64,000 bases of DNA. It comes from Triticum aestivum. Lineage: Eukaryota; Streptophyta; Magnoliopsida; Poales; Poaceae. The DNA lies in contig NC_057808.1 in assembly GCF_018294505.1 (NCBI RefSeq), positions 352,953,114-353,017,113 of the forward strand. Reading direction: 5' to 3'. The notes under the pieces were generated by a model. It had not been told where the DNA came from. It made no database searches and worked only from the letters and a program-made list of their open reading frames with translations. The translations under genes and the position numbers were made by a program. The first letter of the stretch is position 1, and the number at the start of each line of letters is the position of its first letter. This document shows, piece after piece, positions 1 through 13,703 of this stretch.

Positions 1-3000
1 CAGAAATTCTACATCATTTCTGATCAACAATATGTTGACAACATATACTCATCAAAAATTCTATAGTGCTCCCACTCACTTCTTTGGAAATACAAGTTTC
101 TCATAAACCTTGTAAAAACCCAAAATCTTTGATCATCTCATCAAAGCGTACATTCCAACTCCGAGATGCTTACTCCAGTCCTTAGAAGGATTGCTGGAGC
201 TTTGCATACTTGTTAGCATCTTTCAGGATTGACAAAACCTTCTGGTTGTATCACATACAACCTTTCCTCATGAAAATCGTCGAGGAAACAATGTTTTTTG
301 ACATCCTATCTGCAAGATTTCATAAATAATGCAGTAACTGCTAATATAATTCCAACAGACTCTTAGCATCGCTACGAGTGAGAAAATCTCATCGTAGTCA
401 ACTCCTTGAACTTGTCGGAAAACATCTTAACGACAAGTCGAGCTTTCTTAATGGTGACACTTACCATCATTGTCCGTCTTCCTTTTAAAATCCATCTGCA
501 CCCGACAGCCTTACGACCATCAAGTAGTTCTTCCAAAGTCTATACTTTGTTTCTATACATGGATCCTCTCTCGGATTTTATGTCCTCGAGCCATTCGTCG
601 GAATCTGGGCCCACCATCGCTTCTCCATAGCTTGTAGGTTCATTGTTGTCTAGCAACATGACTTCCAAGACAGGATTACGTACCACTCTGAAGTAGTACG
701 CATCCTTGTCGACCTACGAGGTTTGGTAGTGACTTGATCCGAAGTTTCATGATCACTATCATAAGCATCCACTTCAATTGGTGTAGGTGCCACAGGAACA
801 ACTTCCTGTGCCCTGCTACACACTAGTTGAAGTGACGGTTCAATAACCTCATCAAGTCTCCACCATCCTCCCACTCAATTCTTTCGAGAGAAACTTTTCC
901 TCGAGAAAGGACCCGTTTCTAGAAACAACCACTTTTGCTTCCAGATCTGAAATAGGAGGTATACCCAACTGTTTTGGGTATTCTATGAAGATGCATTTAT
1001 CCGCTTTGGGTTCGAGCTTATCAGCCTAAAACTTTTTCACATAAGCGTCGCAGCCCCAAACTATTAAGAAACGACAGCTTAGGTTTCTCTAAACCATAGT
1101 TCATACGGTGTCGTCTCAACGAAATTGCGTGGTGCCCTATTTAAAGTGAATGCGGTTGTCTCTAATGCCTAGCCCATAAACGATAGTGGTAATTTGATAA
1201 GAGACATCATGGTATGCACCATATCCAATGGGGTGTAGTTATGATGTTCGGACACACCATCACACTATGGTGTTCCAGGCGGTATTAGTTGTGAAACAAT
1301 TTCCACGATGTCTTAATTGTGTGCCAAACTCGTAACTCAGATATTCATCTCTATGATCATATCACAGACATTTTATCCTCTTGTCACGACGATCTTCAAC
1401 TTCACTCTGAAATTACTTGAACCTTTCAATAATTCAGACTTGTGTTTCATCAAGTAAATACAATCAGCATCTACTCAAATCATCTGTGAAGTAAGAACAT
1501 AACGATATCCACTGCATGCCTCAGCACTCATTGGACTGCGCACATCAAAATGTATTACTTCCAACAAGTTGCTTTCTTGTTCCATCTTACTGAAAACGAG
1601 GCCTTTCAGTCATCTTGCCCATGTGTTATGATTTGCATGTCTCAAGTGATTCAAAATCAAGTGAGTCCAAACGATCCATCTGTATGGAGTTTCTTCATGC
1701 ATATCTACCAATAGACATGGTTCGCATGTCTCAATCTTTTCAAAAACGAGTGAGTCCAAAGATCCATCAACATGGAGCTTCTTCATGCGTTTTATACCAA
1801 TATGACTCAAATGGCAGTGCCACAAGTATGTGGTACTATCATTACTATTTTATATCTTTTGGCATGAACATGTGTATCACTACGATCGAGATTCAATAAA
1901 CCATTCATTTTAGCTGCAAGACCATTGAAGGTATTATTCAAATAAACAGAATAACCATTATTCTCCTTAAATGAATAACCATATTGCGATAAACATAATC
2001 CAATCATGTCTATGCTCAACGCAAACACCAAATAACAATTATTTAGGTTTAACACCAATCTCGATGGTAGAGGGAGCATGCGATGCTTGATCACATCAAC
2101 CTTGGAAACACTTCCAACACATATCGTCATCTCACCTTTAGCTAGTCTCCGTTTATTCCGTAGCCTTTTATTTCGAGTTACCAACACTTAGCAACCGAAC
2201 CGGTATCTAATACCCTGGTGCTACTAGGAGTACTAGTAAAGTACACATTAATATAATGTATATCCAATATACTTTTGTCGACCTTGCCTGCCTTCTCATC
2301 TACCAAGTATCCAGGGTAGTTCTGCTTCAGTGACCGTTCCCCTCATTACAGAAGCACTTAGTCTCGGGTTTGGGTTCAACCTTGGGTTTCTTCACTAGAG
2401 CAGTAACTGATTTGCCGTTTCATGAAGTATCCCTTCTTTCCCTTGCCCTTCTTGAAACTAGTGGTTTTACTAACCATCAACAATTGATGCTCCTACTTGA
2501 TTTCTACTTTCACGGTGTCAAACATCATGAGTTGCTCAAGGATCATCATGTCTATCCCTGATATGTTATAGTTCATCACGAAGCTCTAATAGCTTGGTGT
2601 CAGTGACTATGGAGAACCATCACTATCTCATCTGGAAGATTAACTCCCACTCGATTCAAGCGATTGTAGTACTCAGACAATCTGAGCACACGCTCAACGA
2701 TTGAGCTTTTCTCCCTTAGTTTGCAGGCTTAAGAAACTTGTTAGAGGTCTCATACCTCTTGACGTGGGCACTAGTCTGAAATCCCAATTTTACTCTTTGG
2801 AACATCTCATATGTTCTGCGACGTTTCAAAAACGTCTTTGGTGCCACAATTTTAAACCGTTAGCATTACGCACTGAACTATCACGTAGTCATCAAAATGT
2901 GTATGTCAGATGTTTCGCAACATCTACAGACGACGCTCAAGGTTCAGCACACCGAGCGGTGCATTAAGGACATAAGCCTTCTGTGCAGCAATGTGGACAA

Positions 3001-4382
3001 TCCTCAGTATACGGACCCAGTCTGCATAATTGCTACTGTCAACTTTCAACTAAATTTTCTCTAGGAACATATCTTAAACAGTAGAACTAAAGCGTAAGCT
3101 ATGACATAATTTGCAAAGACCTTTTGACTATGTTCATGATAATTAAGTTCATCTGATTATTTAATGAACTCCCACTTAGATAGACATCCCTCTAGTCATC
3201 TAAGTGATACATGATCCGAGTCAACTAGGCCGTGTCCGATCATCACGTGAGACGGACTAGTCATCATTGGTGAACATCTTCATGTTGATCGTATCTACTA
3301 TACGACTCATGTTCGACCTTTTGGTCTCTTGTGTTCCGAGGCCATGTCTGTACATGCTAGGCTCGTCAAGTCAACCTAAGTGTTTCGCATGTGTAAATCT
3401 GGCTTACACCCGTTGTATGCGAACATTAGAATCTATCACACCTGATCATCACGTGGTGCTTCGAAACAACGAACCTTCGCAACGGTCCACAGTTAGGGGG
3501 AACACATCTCTTGAAATTTTAGTGAGGGATCATCTTATTTATGCTACCGTCGTTCTAAGCAAATAAGATGTAAACATGACAAACATCACATGCAAATCAT
3601 AAAGTGACATGATATGGCCAGTATCATCTTGCGCCTTTTGATCTCCATCTTCGAGGCGCGGCATGATCACCTTCGTCACCGGCATGACACCATGATCTCC
3701 AACATCATGATCTCCATCATCGTGTCTTCATGAACTTGTCTCGCCAACTATTACTTCTACTACTATGGCTAACGGTTAGAAATAAAGTAAAGTAATTACA
3801 TGGCATTTTTCATTGACACGCAGGTCATACAATAAATTAAGACAACTCCTATGGCTCCTGCTGGTTGTCATACTCATCGACATGCAAGTCGTGATTCCTA
3901 TTACAAGAACATGATCAATCTCATACATCACATATATATAATTCATCACATCCTTTTGGCCATATCACATCACATAGCATACCCTCCAAAAACAAGTTAG
4001 ATGTCCTCTAATTGTTGTTGCATGTTTTACGTGGCTGCTATGGGTTTCTAGCAAGGACGTTTCTTACCTACGCAAAACCACAACGGTGATATGACAATTT
4101 CTCTTTACCCTTCATAAGGACCCTTTTCATCGAATCCGATCCGACTAAAGTGGGAGAGACAGACACCCGCTAGCCACCTTATGCATCAAGTGCATGTCAG
4201 TCGGTGGAACCTGTCTCACGTAAGCGTACGTGTAAGGTCGGTCCGGGCCGCTTCATCCCACAATGCCGCCGAATCAAGATAAGACTAGTAACGGCAAGAA
4301 AATTGACCAAATCATCGCCCACAACTACTTTGTGTTCTACTCGTGCATAGAATCTACGCATAGACCTAGCTCATGATGCCAC
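1..4382 (-). mobile_element. Internal region of WIS/BARE1-like Copia retrotransposon I, decayed, cut by the window edge
   Basis: Reading leftward from the LTR at 4383 one meets the tRNA primer site, an untranslated leader, a gag remnant, the protease/GAG-pre-integrase area (about 1610-2190), integrase remnants (about 900-1610), a linker (650-874) and the start of reverse transcriptase (1-650). Recognisable pieces include the GAG-pre-integrase motif HLSHIGIKRMKKLHVDGSL and the downstream CEPCL. No frame stays open for more than about 126 codons, and many frameshifts and stops break it, so the copy cannot encode its own polyprotein. It aligns end to end with the internal regions at 19,774-24,825 and 45,178-50,307 and begins at the point equivalent to about 46,006 of the latter. 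RNase H, polypurine tract and 3' LTR lie outside the window. Confidence 0.85.
4369..4381 (-). other. Primer binding site of element I
   Basis: On the minus strand this reads TGGCATCATGAGC, one base inside the 5' LTR. It resembles the Copia primer site TGGTATCAGAGC, complementary to initiator methionine tRNA, with a few changes. The same 13 bases occur at the equivalent place in the other two WIS-like copies. Confidence 0.75.
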
Positions 4383-6196
4383 TGTTGGGGAACGTAGCAA
4401 CAATTCAAAATTTTCCTACGTGTCACCAAGATCAATCTAGGAGATGCTAGCAACGAGAGAGAGGGAGTCCATCTTCATACCCTTGAAGATCGCTAAGCGG
4501 AAGCGTTACAAGAACGCGGTTGATGGAGTCGTACTCGCGGCGATTCAAATCGTGGAAGATCCGATCTAGCGCCGAACGGACGGCGCCTCCGCGTTCAACA
4601 CACGTACAGCCCGGGGACGTCTCCTCCTTCTTGATCCAGGAAGGGGATAGGAGAAGTTGAGGGAGAACTCCAGCAGCACGACGGCATGGTGGCAATGGAG
4701 CTCGTGGTTCTCCGGCAGAGCTTCGCTAAGCACTACGGAGGAGGAGGAGAGGGCTGCGCCAGGCCAGGGGGTGCGGCTGCCCTCTCTCTCCCTCACTATA
4801 TATAGGGGGAAGGGGGTGGAGGAGGCGCCCTAGGGTTCCCTAGGGGAGGGCAGCGGCCACAGGGGAAACCCTAGATGGGTTTGGGCGCCCCCACCCCTGG
4901 GAAACTTGCCCCCCAAGCCGGGAGGGGTGGCTGCCCTAGGGGTGGCGCCCCCACCTCTCCTGGTTACGTGAGAGGGGCTGGGAGGGGCGCACAGCCCCTT
5001 AGTGGGCTGGTTTGCCCCTTCCCCTTGGCCCATAAGGCCCCCCCACGCTTGCCGGGGCCTTCGAAACACCTTTCGGTCACGCTGGTCGTCACCCGGTACT
5101 CCCAGAACAATTTCGGACTCCAATACCCTTCGTCCAATATATCGATCTTCACCTCCGGACCACTCCGGAGTTCCTCGTCACGTCCGGGATCTCATCCGGG
5201 ACTCCGAACAACCTTCGGTAACCACATACTATTTCCCATAACAACTCTAGCGTCACCAAACTTTAAGTGTGTAGACCCTACAGGTTCGGGAACCATGCAG
5301 ACATGACCGAGACACCTCTCCTCTCCCTCGCTTATCGCATGGCTGTCTTTCCCCTCTACGAATGCCAAGGGTCGATTTTGAAAAACATTCCCTCCGGCTA
5401 TAGGGCCAATAACCAATAGCGGGATCTGGATACCCATATTGGCTCCCACATGTTCCACGATGATCTCATAGGATGAACCACGATGTCGGGGATTCAATCA
5501 ATCCCGTATACAATTCCCTCTGTCTATCGGTATGTTACTTGCCCGAGATTCGATCGTCGGTATCCCAATACCTCGTTCAATCTCGTTACCGACAAGTCTC
5601 TTTACTCATTCCGTAACGTATGATCCCGTGACTAACTCATTAGTCACATTGAGCTCATTATGATGATGCATTACCGAGTGGGCCCAGAGATACCTCTCCG
5701 TCATACGGAGTGACAAATCCCAGTCTCGATTCGTGCAACCCAACAGACACTTTCAGAGATACCTGTAGTGCACCTTTATAGCCACCCAGTTACGCTGTGA
5801 CGTTTGGTACACCCAAAGCATTTCTATGGTATCCGGGAGTTACACAATCTCATGCTCTAAGGTAATGATACTTGACATTAGAAAAGCTCTTAGCAAACGA
5901 ACTACACGATCTTGTGATATGCTTAGGATTGGGTCTTGTCCATCACATCATTCTCCTAATGATGTGATCCCGTTATCAATGACATCCAATGTCCATGGTC
6001 AGGAAACCATAACCATCTATTGATCAACGAGCTAGTCAACTAGAGGCTTACTAGGGACATGTTGTAGTCTATGTATTCACACATGTATTACGGTTTCCAG
6101 TTAATACAATTATAGCATGAACAATAGACAATTATCATGAACAAGGAAATACAATAATAACCATTTTATTATTGCCTCTGGGGCATATTTCTAACA
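4383..6196 (-). repeat. 5' LTR of element I (WIS/BARE-like)
   Basis: The LTR has short inverted ends: the plus strand reads TGTTGGGGAACG at its left end and a mutated TTTCTAACA at its right end, where the other copies have TTTCCAACA. It is 1814 bp long and aligns along its whole length with the LTRs at 17,987, 26,243, 43,456 and 50,308. It carries a TATA box and a GC-rich U3 tract. The outer target duplication cannot be tested because the other end of the element is off the window. Confidence 0.9.
4796..4805 (-). promoter_or_regulatory. TATA box of LTR I
   Basis: The plus strand reads CTATATATAG, self-complementary, so the minus strand reads the same. It lies between the U3 GC-rich tract and the R/U5 part, the usual place of the BARE/WIS LTR promoter. 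The same motif recurs at the equivalent place in most LTRs of this family in the window. Confidence 0.6.
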
Positions 6197-6858
6197 GGGA
6201 CCCACTTGAACGTAGGTAGTGGGGCCAAGGCCCCCACACCCCTGGTAAAAGGCGCATCAAGATCCCCCCTTAGAAGGCATAAGATCATATCCCGAAGGGA
6301 TAAGATCGACATCCCTAAAAAGGGGGGATAACAATCGGTGGGGAAGGGAAAGGATGGGATTTCTTTCCTCCCACCTTTGCCAACGCCCCAATGGACTTGG
6401 AGGGCAAGAAACCAGCCCCCTCCAGCCCTATATATAGTGGGGAGGCGCATGGGAGCTGCAACCCTGGCCCCTGGCGCAGCCCTCCCCCCAAGTCCTCCTC
6501 GTCCTCCGTTGAGCATAGTGAAGCTCTGCCGGAGAACCACGAGCTCTACCACCACGCCGTCGTGCTGCCGGAGTTCTCCCTCAACTTCTCCACTCCCCTT
6601 GCTGGATCAAGAAGGAGGAGACGTCCCCGGGCTGTACGTGTGTTGAACGCGGAGGCGCCGTCCGTCCGGCGCTTGGATCGGATCTTCCGCGATTTGAATC
6701 GCCGCGAGTACGACTCCATCAACCGCGTTCTTGTAACGCTTCTGCTTAGCGATCTTCAAGGGTATGAAGATGCACTCCCTATCTCTCGTTGCTAGCTTCT
6801 CCTAGATTGATCTTGGTGACACGTAGGAAAATTTTGAATTATTACTACGTTCCCCAAC
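6197..6858 (+). repeat. 3' portion of a BARE/Angela-type LTR in plus orientation
   Basis: From about 6410 to 6858 this matches the R/U5 end of the BARE/WIS/Angela LTR, including a TATA box near 6428, and ends with CTACGTTCCCCAACA. Its orientation is opposite to its neighbours on both sides. The first 200 bp (6197-6410) look like U3 sequence of a different subfamily. No internal region follows it. Confidence 0.7.
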
Positions 6859-7548
6859 ACCCTTTGTCATCGATATGTTACTTGCCTGAGATTTGATCGT
6901 CGGTATCTTCATACCTAGTTCAATCCCGTTACCAGCAAGTCTCTTTACTCGTTCCGTAATGCATCATCCCGCAACTAACTCATTAGTCACATTGCTTGCA
7001 AGGCTTCTTATGATGTGCATTACCAAGAGGGCCCAGAGATACCTCTCCGATATTCGGAGTGACAAATCCTAATCTCGATCTATGCCAACCCAACAAACAC
7101 CTTCAAAGATACCTGTAGAGCATCTTTATAATCACCTAGTTACGTTGTGACGTTTGATAGCACACAAGGTACTCCTCCGGTATCCGGGAGTTGCATAATC
7201 TCATAGTCGAAGGAATATGTATTTGACATGAAGAAAGCAATAGCAATAAAACTGTACGATCAATATGCTAAGCTAACAAATGGGTCTTGTCCATCACATC
7301 AATCTCTTAATGATGTGATCCCGTTCATCAAATGACAACACATGTCTATGGTTAGGAAACTTAACCATCTTTGATTAACAAGCTAGTCTAGTAGAGGCTT
7401 ACTAGGGACACCGTGTTTCGTCTATGTATCCACACATGTATCAAGTTTCCGGTTAATACAATTCTAGCATGAATAATAAACATTTATCATGATATAAGGA
7501 AATATAAAATAACAACTTTATTATTGCCTCTAGGGCATATTTCCTTCA
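6859..7548 (-). repeat. 5' portion of an Angela-type LTR in minus orientation
   Basis: Read on the minus strand it begins TGAAGGAAATATGCCC at 7548, the start of the Triticeae Angela LTR, and runs to GATGACAAAGGG at 6859, where it stops in mid-LTR. It joins directly to the plus-oriented LTR end at 6858, so the two pieces together resemble an LTR with one part inverted. Confidence 0.75.
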
Positions 7549-7766
7549 TTTTTCACTGTAGGAGTTTTCCACATAAAAAAGATGTGCGGTAGTTGCATGT
7601 CAAGGCACGACCCGCAATTGCACACGTTGTGCAGCGGTTGCATGTCCACACCTAAAGTTTTTTGTGCGCGCAACTACATGTGCTACAACCCTTATGCAAA
7701 TGTTGCGGACACAATGCATATGCAACTAGGGGTGTCGGGGTGCTAGGAATGGGTGTGAGCCGGTAA
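7549..7766. other. Unassigned spacer
   Basis: About 220 bp between the Angela-type LTR piece and the hAT-like element. It contains a loosely repeated GTTGCATGT/GCAACTACATG motif but no open frame or recognised element. Confidence 0.4.
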
Positions 7767-8369
7767 TAGGGATGGCAATGGGTACCTATTACCCACGTAC
7801 CCTGCGGGTAAAAATCCTATTAGGGTAAGGGTATGGGACAAAAAGTTACCCATGGGTATGTAAATAGGGAAATCTCAAACCCACCGGTACGGGTATAAGA
7901 TCATATAACCCATACCCACATACCCATGTACCCTTATAAAATCTAGCAAGTACGAAAAAATTACCTCCACCCTTTGTCATGAGTTTGTGAACTTAAAAAT
8001 GTATGACTATGCACTACTGTTTATGACTACTATGTGTTGATGTTTTGAAGTGTTGTTGTTTACAAGAAAGTGCTGATGTTTATAAAATGTGGTGTGTCTA
8101 TGATGTGTTGTTGTTTATAAGTATGTATTGATCTTATTATGTGTTGTTGTTTATAAATTATGATTGTATCTTGTTGTTATGATTATGTGTCGCTCAAATT
8201 GATGTTATGCAAACATGGTTATTTTTACCCGCAGGTACCCATTTACCCTATGGGAAAAATTTGTACCCATTAGCGGGTATGGGTACAGATGACCGGTAAG
8301 ATTAAATGGGACGGGTAAGGGTATGTGGTAGCTCCACCCGTACCCAAACCCTATGGGTGCCATCCGCCT
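7767..8369. mobile_element. hAT-like non-autonomous DNA transposon
   Basis: The left end reads TAGGGATGGCAATGGGTAC and the right end, reverse-complemented, AGGCGGATGGCACCCATAG, giving imperfect terminal inverted repeats of the GGGATGGCA type known from hAT elements. Subterminal sequence is rich in TACCCATGGGTA-like motifs in both orientations. Flanks resemble an 8-bp target duplication (CCGGTAAT versus CTGGTAAG), diverged. No transposase coding sequence is present. Confidence 0.6.
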
Positions 8370-8544
8370 GGTAAGGTGTAATAAGTATTTTTATTTTATT
8401 TCTTCATTACATAAAAGATTTTGTTTTTTGTACTCTATAATCAACTGTATTTTTCGGTTACTATTATTTTCTTCATTTTTGTCCATCCTTGTTTCTCGTC
8501 GACGTACATGAATACCTAGACCTGATGTACATGAATTGTATTTG
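8370..8544. other. AT-rich spacer
   Basis: AT-rich stretch with poly-T runs between the hAT-like element and the LINE tail. No gene or recognised element seen. Confidence 0.4.
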
Positions 8545-10362
8545 TTTTTTTTTTTGGGGAAAGGCCATCATGGCTAGCTTTATTGAACTAAAGAGCAATT
8601 ACATCGTTTATTAGTTGGCTAAGTAAAAACCCCGGTGGTTCATTAGCCCAACTATTGCCACACTTATTACAAAAACTGAACTTTGCTAGCTTGTGAGCAA
8701 CAGAATTTGCATCACGAAAACAATGCTTAAAGATGACCTTCCCTATTGACGTAGCTATATCAACGCATTCCGCAAAGATTGCCGCTGCCGCATCCCACCA
8801 TTGAGCCTGCCCTTGACAGTAATTCATCACATTCAAATAATCGGATTCTGCTTCAACTATGTTAAAACCCAAAGAATTTGCCAGGTTTAGTCCATCGCGC
8901 ATTGCCATTGCTTCAACAGTCATTGCGTCAGCTGCGTTTTGGATGAGTCTACATTGAGCTGCTATGAATATTCCTCTTGCATCACGCAAAATTGCCGCTG
9001 TTGCACCCAAGCCATCATCTACATGGAACGAGGCATCAACATTAAGTTTAACGAAGTTGGGTTCTGGTCTCGTCCACTTATGTTCACTCGTCTATGGCTT
9101 TTGAATTGACTTCACATATTTCCCGACAATAGCCAAGATCGGACCAGGCCACCGGAGTGGAGGAGGGCAAGAATCATGATGTGTATGTTGCCTACGCAGC
9201 CACCATAAATACCGGCATCCGGTGGCGAAAACTTCTTTGCAGTTCAGACTTGGCATAACTGACAAGGGAACGTCTGACTCAACGAGTAGATGTTCCAAAG
9301 TTACCGATCCTGAACGATCAATGTGTAAAGCACTGTTTACCTTATCAATAAGGCCCAGATCAGTCCACAATCTCTTGGCAAGTATGCATTGAAAGAGCAG
9401 GTGTCTCACATCTGCAGGGCCATTCTTGCATATCGGACATACACCACTCACAGGCAAGTGTTTATTTGATAAGATTGATTTCAGAGGGACAATTCCTCGG
9501 AGCGCTCTCCAACAAAAAAATCTGTACTTTTCGTGGAACTTGCAACTCCCAGAGGTGATTCCATATTGCTGATTGCCTGGTACTACTGGACGTGAGATTA
9601 TCTCCTACTTTGCCTCCGTATTTATGTGCCCATTGTTCGTGGTAAGCAGTCCGAAAAAAAATCCCTTAACTCGTAAGATGCCAAGCAACAAAATCATCAA
9701 AGGCTTGAAAGTTTATCGAAATCTGCAGAATCCTTCTTACATCCACAGGGTTAAAGATGTCTCTGATCAAGTCGTCATCCCACTGTCCTGTAACTGGATC
9801 AAGTAGCTCCACCACCTTAGATATCACGGTGTGTCCCCGAGGAGTTAAAATCTTCCTGTCCGGACTTGCAGGAACCCATGGATCATTCCATATATTCACC
9901 TTCTCTCCCGAACCAATTCGCCAAATATAGCCACGCTTAAAAGTGGCAAGACCCGCAATGGTACTCTGCCATGTAAAAGAAGATCCTTTTTTGGGGCCTG
10001 CAAAGAGTAAATCAGTGGATGGGAAGTATTTGGCCTTCAAGATTTGGGAACAAATAGATTCTGGATTTGTAATCAGCCTCCAACATTGCTTAGCTAATAA
10101 AGCCAAATTAAAGGAGTGTAGATCCCTGAATCCCATACCACCATCACATTTTGGAATGCATAATTTCCACCAAGAAAACCAATGCATCTTTTTATTTTCT
10201 TCATCATATCCCCACCAAAATTGTGCAATCACATCTGTAATATCTTTACACACTCCCTTCGGAATGCAGAATACAGACATAGCAAAAACTGGAATGGCCT
10301 CTGCAACAGCTTTCAATAGAATTTCCTTCCCTCCTGTAGATAACGGTTTCTCTCAGTGGTAG
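8545..10362 (-). mobile_element. 5'-truncated LINE (non-LTR retrotransposon), ORF2 carboxy-terminal part
   Basis: Three minus-strand segments fit the end of a plant L1-type ORF2. 10,362-9,666 is the region after the RT core (motifs LSTGGKEILLKAVAEAIP, FWWG, GGMGFRDLHSFNLALLAKQ, WNDPWVP). 9,500-9,092 is the zf-RVT zinc-binding domain (CPICKNG, RHLLFQC). 9,010-8,588 is an RNase H-like (RVT_3) domain (EAMAMRDGL, ESD, HCFRDANSVAHKLAK). An 11-T run at 8545-8555 is the poly(A) tail on the minus strand. The endonuclease and RT core are missing, so it is 5'-truncated at about 10,362, and frameshifts separate the segments. No target duplication was found by eye. Confidence 0.85.
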
Positions 10363-10446
10363 TCAACATTACAAGCAGACAAGCAAATAAGGCCCAGTCC
10401 AGCCCAATAAGAAAAATACAAACAGAACACAGCACACAGGGCAACT

Positions 10447-10488
10447 GGGCGAAGTTCTCAAGAAAGAAAACCGGGGACAACGTTCCAG
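10447..10488. repeat. 42-bp direct repeat, copy 1
   Basis: Begins GGGCGAAGTTCTCAAGAAAG and ends CAACGTTCCAG. It recurs at 10,758-10,799 with one C/T mismatch, in the same orientation, 311 bp away. Confidence 0.9.
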
Positions 10489-10757
10489 ACTGAGAAAAAA
10501 TTGGAGTGAATTATAAAAAAACCACCACGTTTGAAGTTATGCTTCGAAATTGTCACCACATTTCTTGCATGCCCCCAAAATCTACCTCATTTCTTGTTAA
10601 TTTTTTCAATAAACACAAATGACCGATTTAGGACTAATCAAACCAATTTCTGACATGTTAGGCCGGCTGGTCAGGTCCAAGTGGCACTAAAAGTCAACAG
10701 AATTGCCTAAAAAAGACTAAAAGTCGACACAAAAGCATTGACAGTTAAGTTGGATGT

Positions 10758-10799
10758 GGGTGAAGTTCTCAAGAAAGAAAACCGGGGACAACGTTCCAG
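10758..10799. repeat. 42-bp direct repeat, copy 2
   Basis: Second copy, beginning GGGTGAAGTTCTCAAG. A 269-bp A-rich segment without open frames lies between the copies. Confidence 0.9.
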
Positions 10800-11024
10800 G
10801 CGGAGAAAAATCGCATCGGATGAAACTGGTGACATCATTCAACCGAGACTTCGTTAAGTCTGTGAGCATTAGTCGCTTACCAGAAACAATATGATACATC
10901 ATAAAACGAAGCATAAAATAGCTACCAAACACACGCGAAAAAAGAAAGAGTACTCGTGACAAACACATGACCCACCCCACGGCAACCAGCAACTCATCTG
11001 TGTGACTCGACACAGTTTTGAAGC

Positions 11025-11030
11025 TTTATT
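11025..11030 (-). terminator. Possible polyadenylation signal of the ACC oxidase gene
   Basis: The minus strand reads AATAAA, about 8 bp after the TAG stop at 11,038-11,040. This is unusually close to the stop, so a more distal, weaker signal may be used instead. Confidence 0.35.
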
Positions 11031-11037
11031 CAGAACT

Positions 11038-12099
<1,062 letters not shown>

Positions 12100-12241
12100 C
12101 TTACCCTCTTGATTCGTCACGTCACCCTCGAGACAAGCTGCGTCTCCGGATGTTTCTTCTTGCACCGAGCTTCAGAGCTTGCCTGATGCTGTATGAAAGA
12201 GCCAGGAGTGCAGTGCCTGGAAGAAGGCCAGCTTCGGGTGC

Positions 12242-12250
12242 AATTTATAG
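12242..12250 (-). promoter_or_regulatory. TATA box of the ACC oxidase gene
   Basis: The minus strand reads CTATAAATT, about 145 bp before the ATG. This predicts transcription starting near 12,215 and a leader of about 115 bases that contains no in-frame ATG. Confidence 0.65.
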
Positions 12251-12259
12251 CCTCGATCG

Positions 12260-13687
12260 ACCAGGCACCCAAAATGCTTCGACCAGAGAATTGCAAAAAT
12301 AAAATAAAATGCTTCGACTAGAATGGGTCGACCTTGACCCCTCAGATACATATTAGATATCGCTGATTTAGTATAACTTTATGCTAAATCAACGAGAAAT
12401 AATAGGGTACGGAACTTATGAACATTGTACTGTAGTATTATTAGCAGTCATTATGCTAAATCTTTCAATCAGAATCACGCAATAAATTACAATGGTCATA
12501 TCGGATTTCCAAAATATTGTTATGGGCTTTAAAGTGTAGAATCTATATTCGTAAAGGGAGTTGATAGGTCGGCATCCACAGTTTAATTTCACCTCATCTC
12601 CCATCACCACCCCTTCAGGCTGGGTTTTTCATCCTCACACTCAAAACTGAATTAATTCGCGTGACCCTCCTTTTATTTTTTCATGCTTGCTTTGACAGGT
12701 GCTGATTCAATTCAATCACGTAAATAATATATAATTAAGAATTCAAAAATAACATCATATATGTAAGATCACCTTCCTAAAAGACAGACAGTAGATTTTC
12801 CTCAATAACCTTCCAAACCAAAATCAGATATTCTTCAATAACAAATTGCTAATCCCGCACACTACGACATCTACTATTGAATGACAATAATAACTTTCCT
12901 AATACAACAAAAATAACATATATTTTTATACTTACCAAATCACATAATTCAACTATTATTAAAACTCAATCTGTATGTCATTTGGTACCCCTCCCATCGT
13001 TTGAACACATCCTCCACTCCCACTGATCAATTTTTTTAAACAAGCACTGATCCAATTTTTATGCAAATACAAAACCAACTTCCCATACGTTTTTCCATAA
13101 AGAATTAACTTCCACCCGTTGGTGGTTTCCATTTTTCACGTACCAAAGCCTATCGATCAGCACCAGGCCCACCACAAATATGGGTACTGATCCCTCCTCT
13201 TCAGGCTCTTTCCGTACATAGTTAACTTCCACATAATTGGAAGTTTTCTACCCTTGCGCGGCACATTAAAAGTGCCTGACAGGACTGATCTTTCGTCTCG
13301 CCACCACATGCTCCGGTGTGGCTAACCCCTAACCGCCCTCGGGAAGGACGCATCCATAGGTGCCAGACATCGTTGCCGTTGCTTCGTCGAGGGGCCGTGA
13401 CGCCGCATCCACTCTTATTCCCAGCCCTTTCTCCTTGGTCAACTTCACCTGCAACATCATGCTGACTGCCATTCAATACTTCTCTATCCCCCCGTTGGTT
13501 ATGTGGCGGTTGAGAACAATAGTGGTTGTTACCTCTGCTTCGTTCTAAGCTCAACTACCACAAGGTTTGTGCTATTCAAACCCCCTCTCTCTCTCTCATG
13601 TAATTGTCGACGCACCCGCTCACTCCACATTGTTGTGCATCCGCGGGATGGAACCGATGGATCCTTAAATCACATAGTGGTCAACAG
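12260..13687. other. Upstream flank of the ACC oxidase gene, no gene seen
   Basis: AT-rich, apparently low-copy sequence with short open frames only. It holds the presumed distal promoter of the ACC oxidase gene. No transposon ends were recognised. The stretch 13,560-13,690 leads into the LINE insertion target. Confidence 0.45.
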
Positions 13688-13703
13688 AGAGAGGAAAAAG
13701 ACG
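13688..13703. repeat. Target-site duplication of the short LINE, left copy
   Basis: Sixteen bases identical to 14,255-14,270, directly flanking the LINE fragment. Confidence 0.9.

Larger units (their letters stand above)
10363..11024. other. Spacer downstream of the ACC oxidase gene
   Basis: No gene seen. It holds the pair of 42-bp direct repeats described separately and A-rich tracts between them. Confidence 0.4.
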
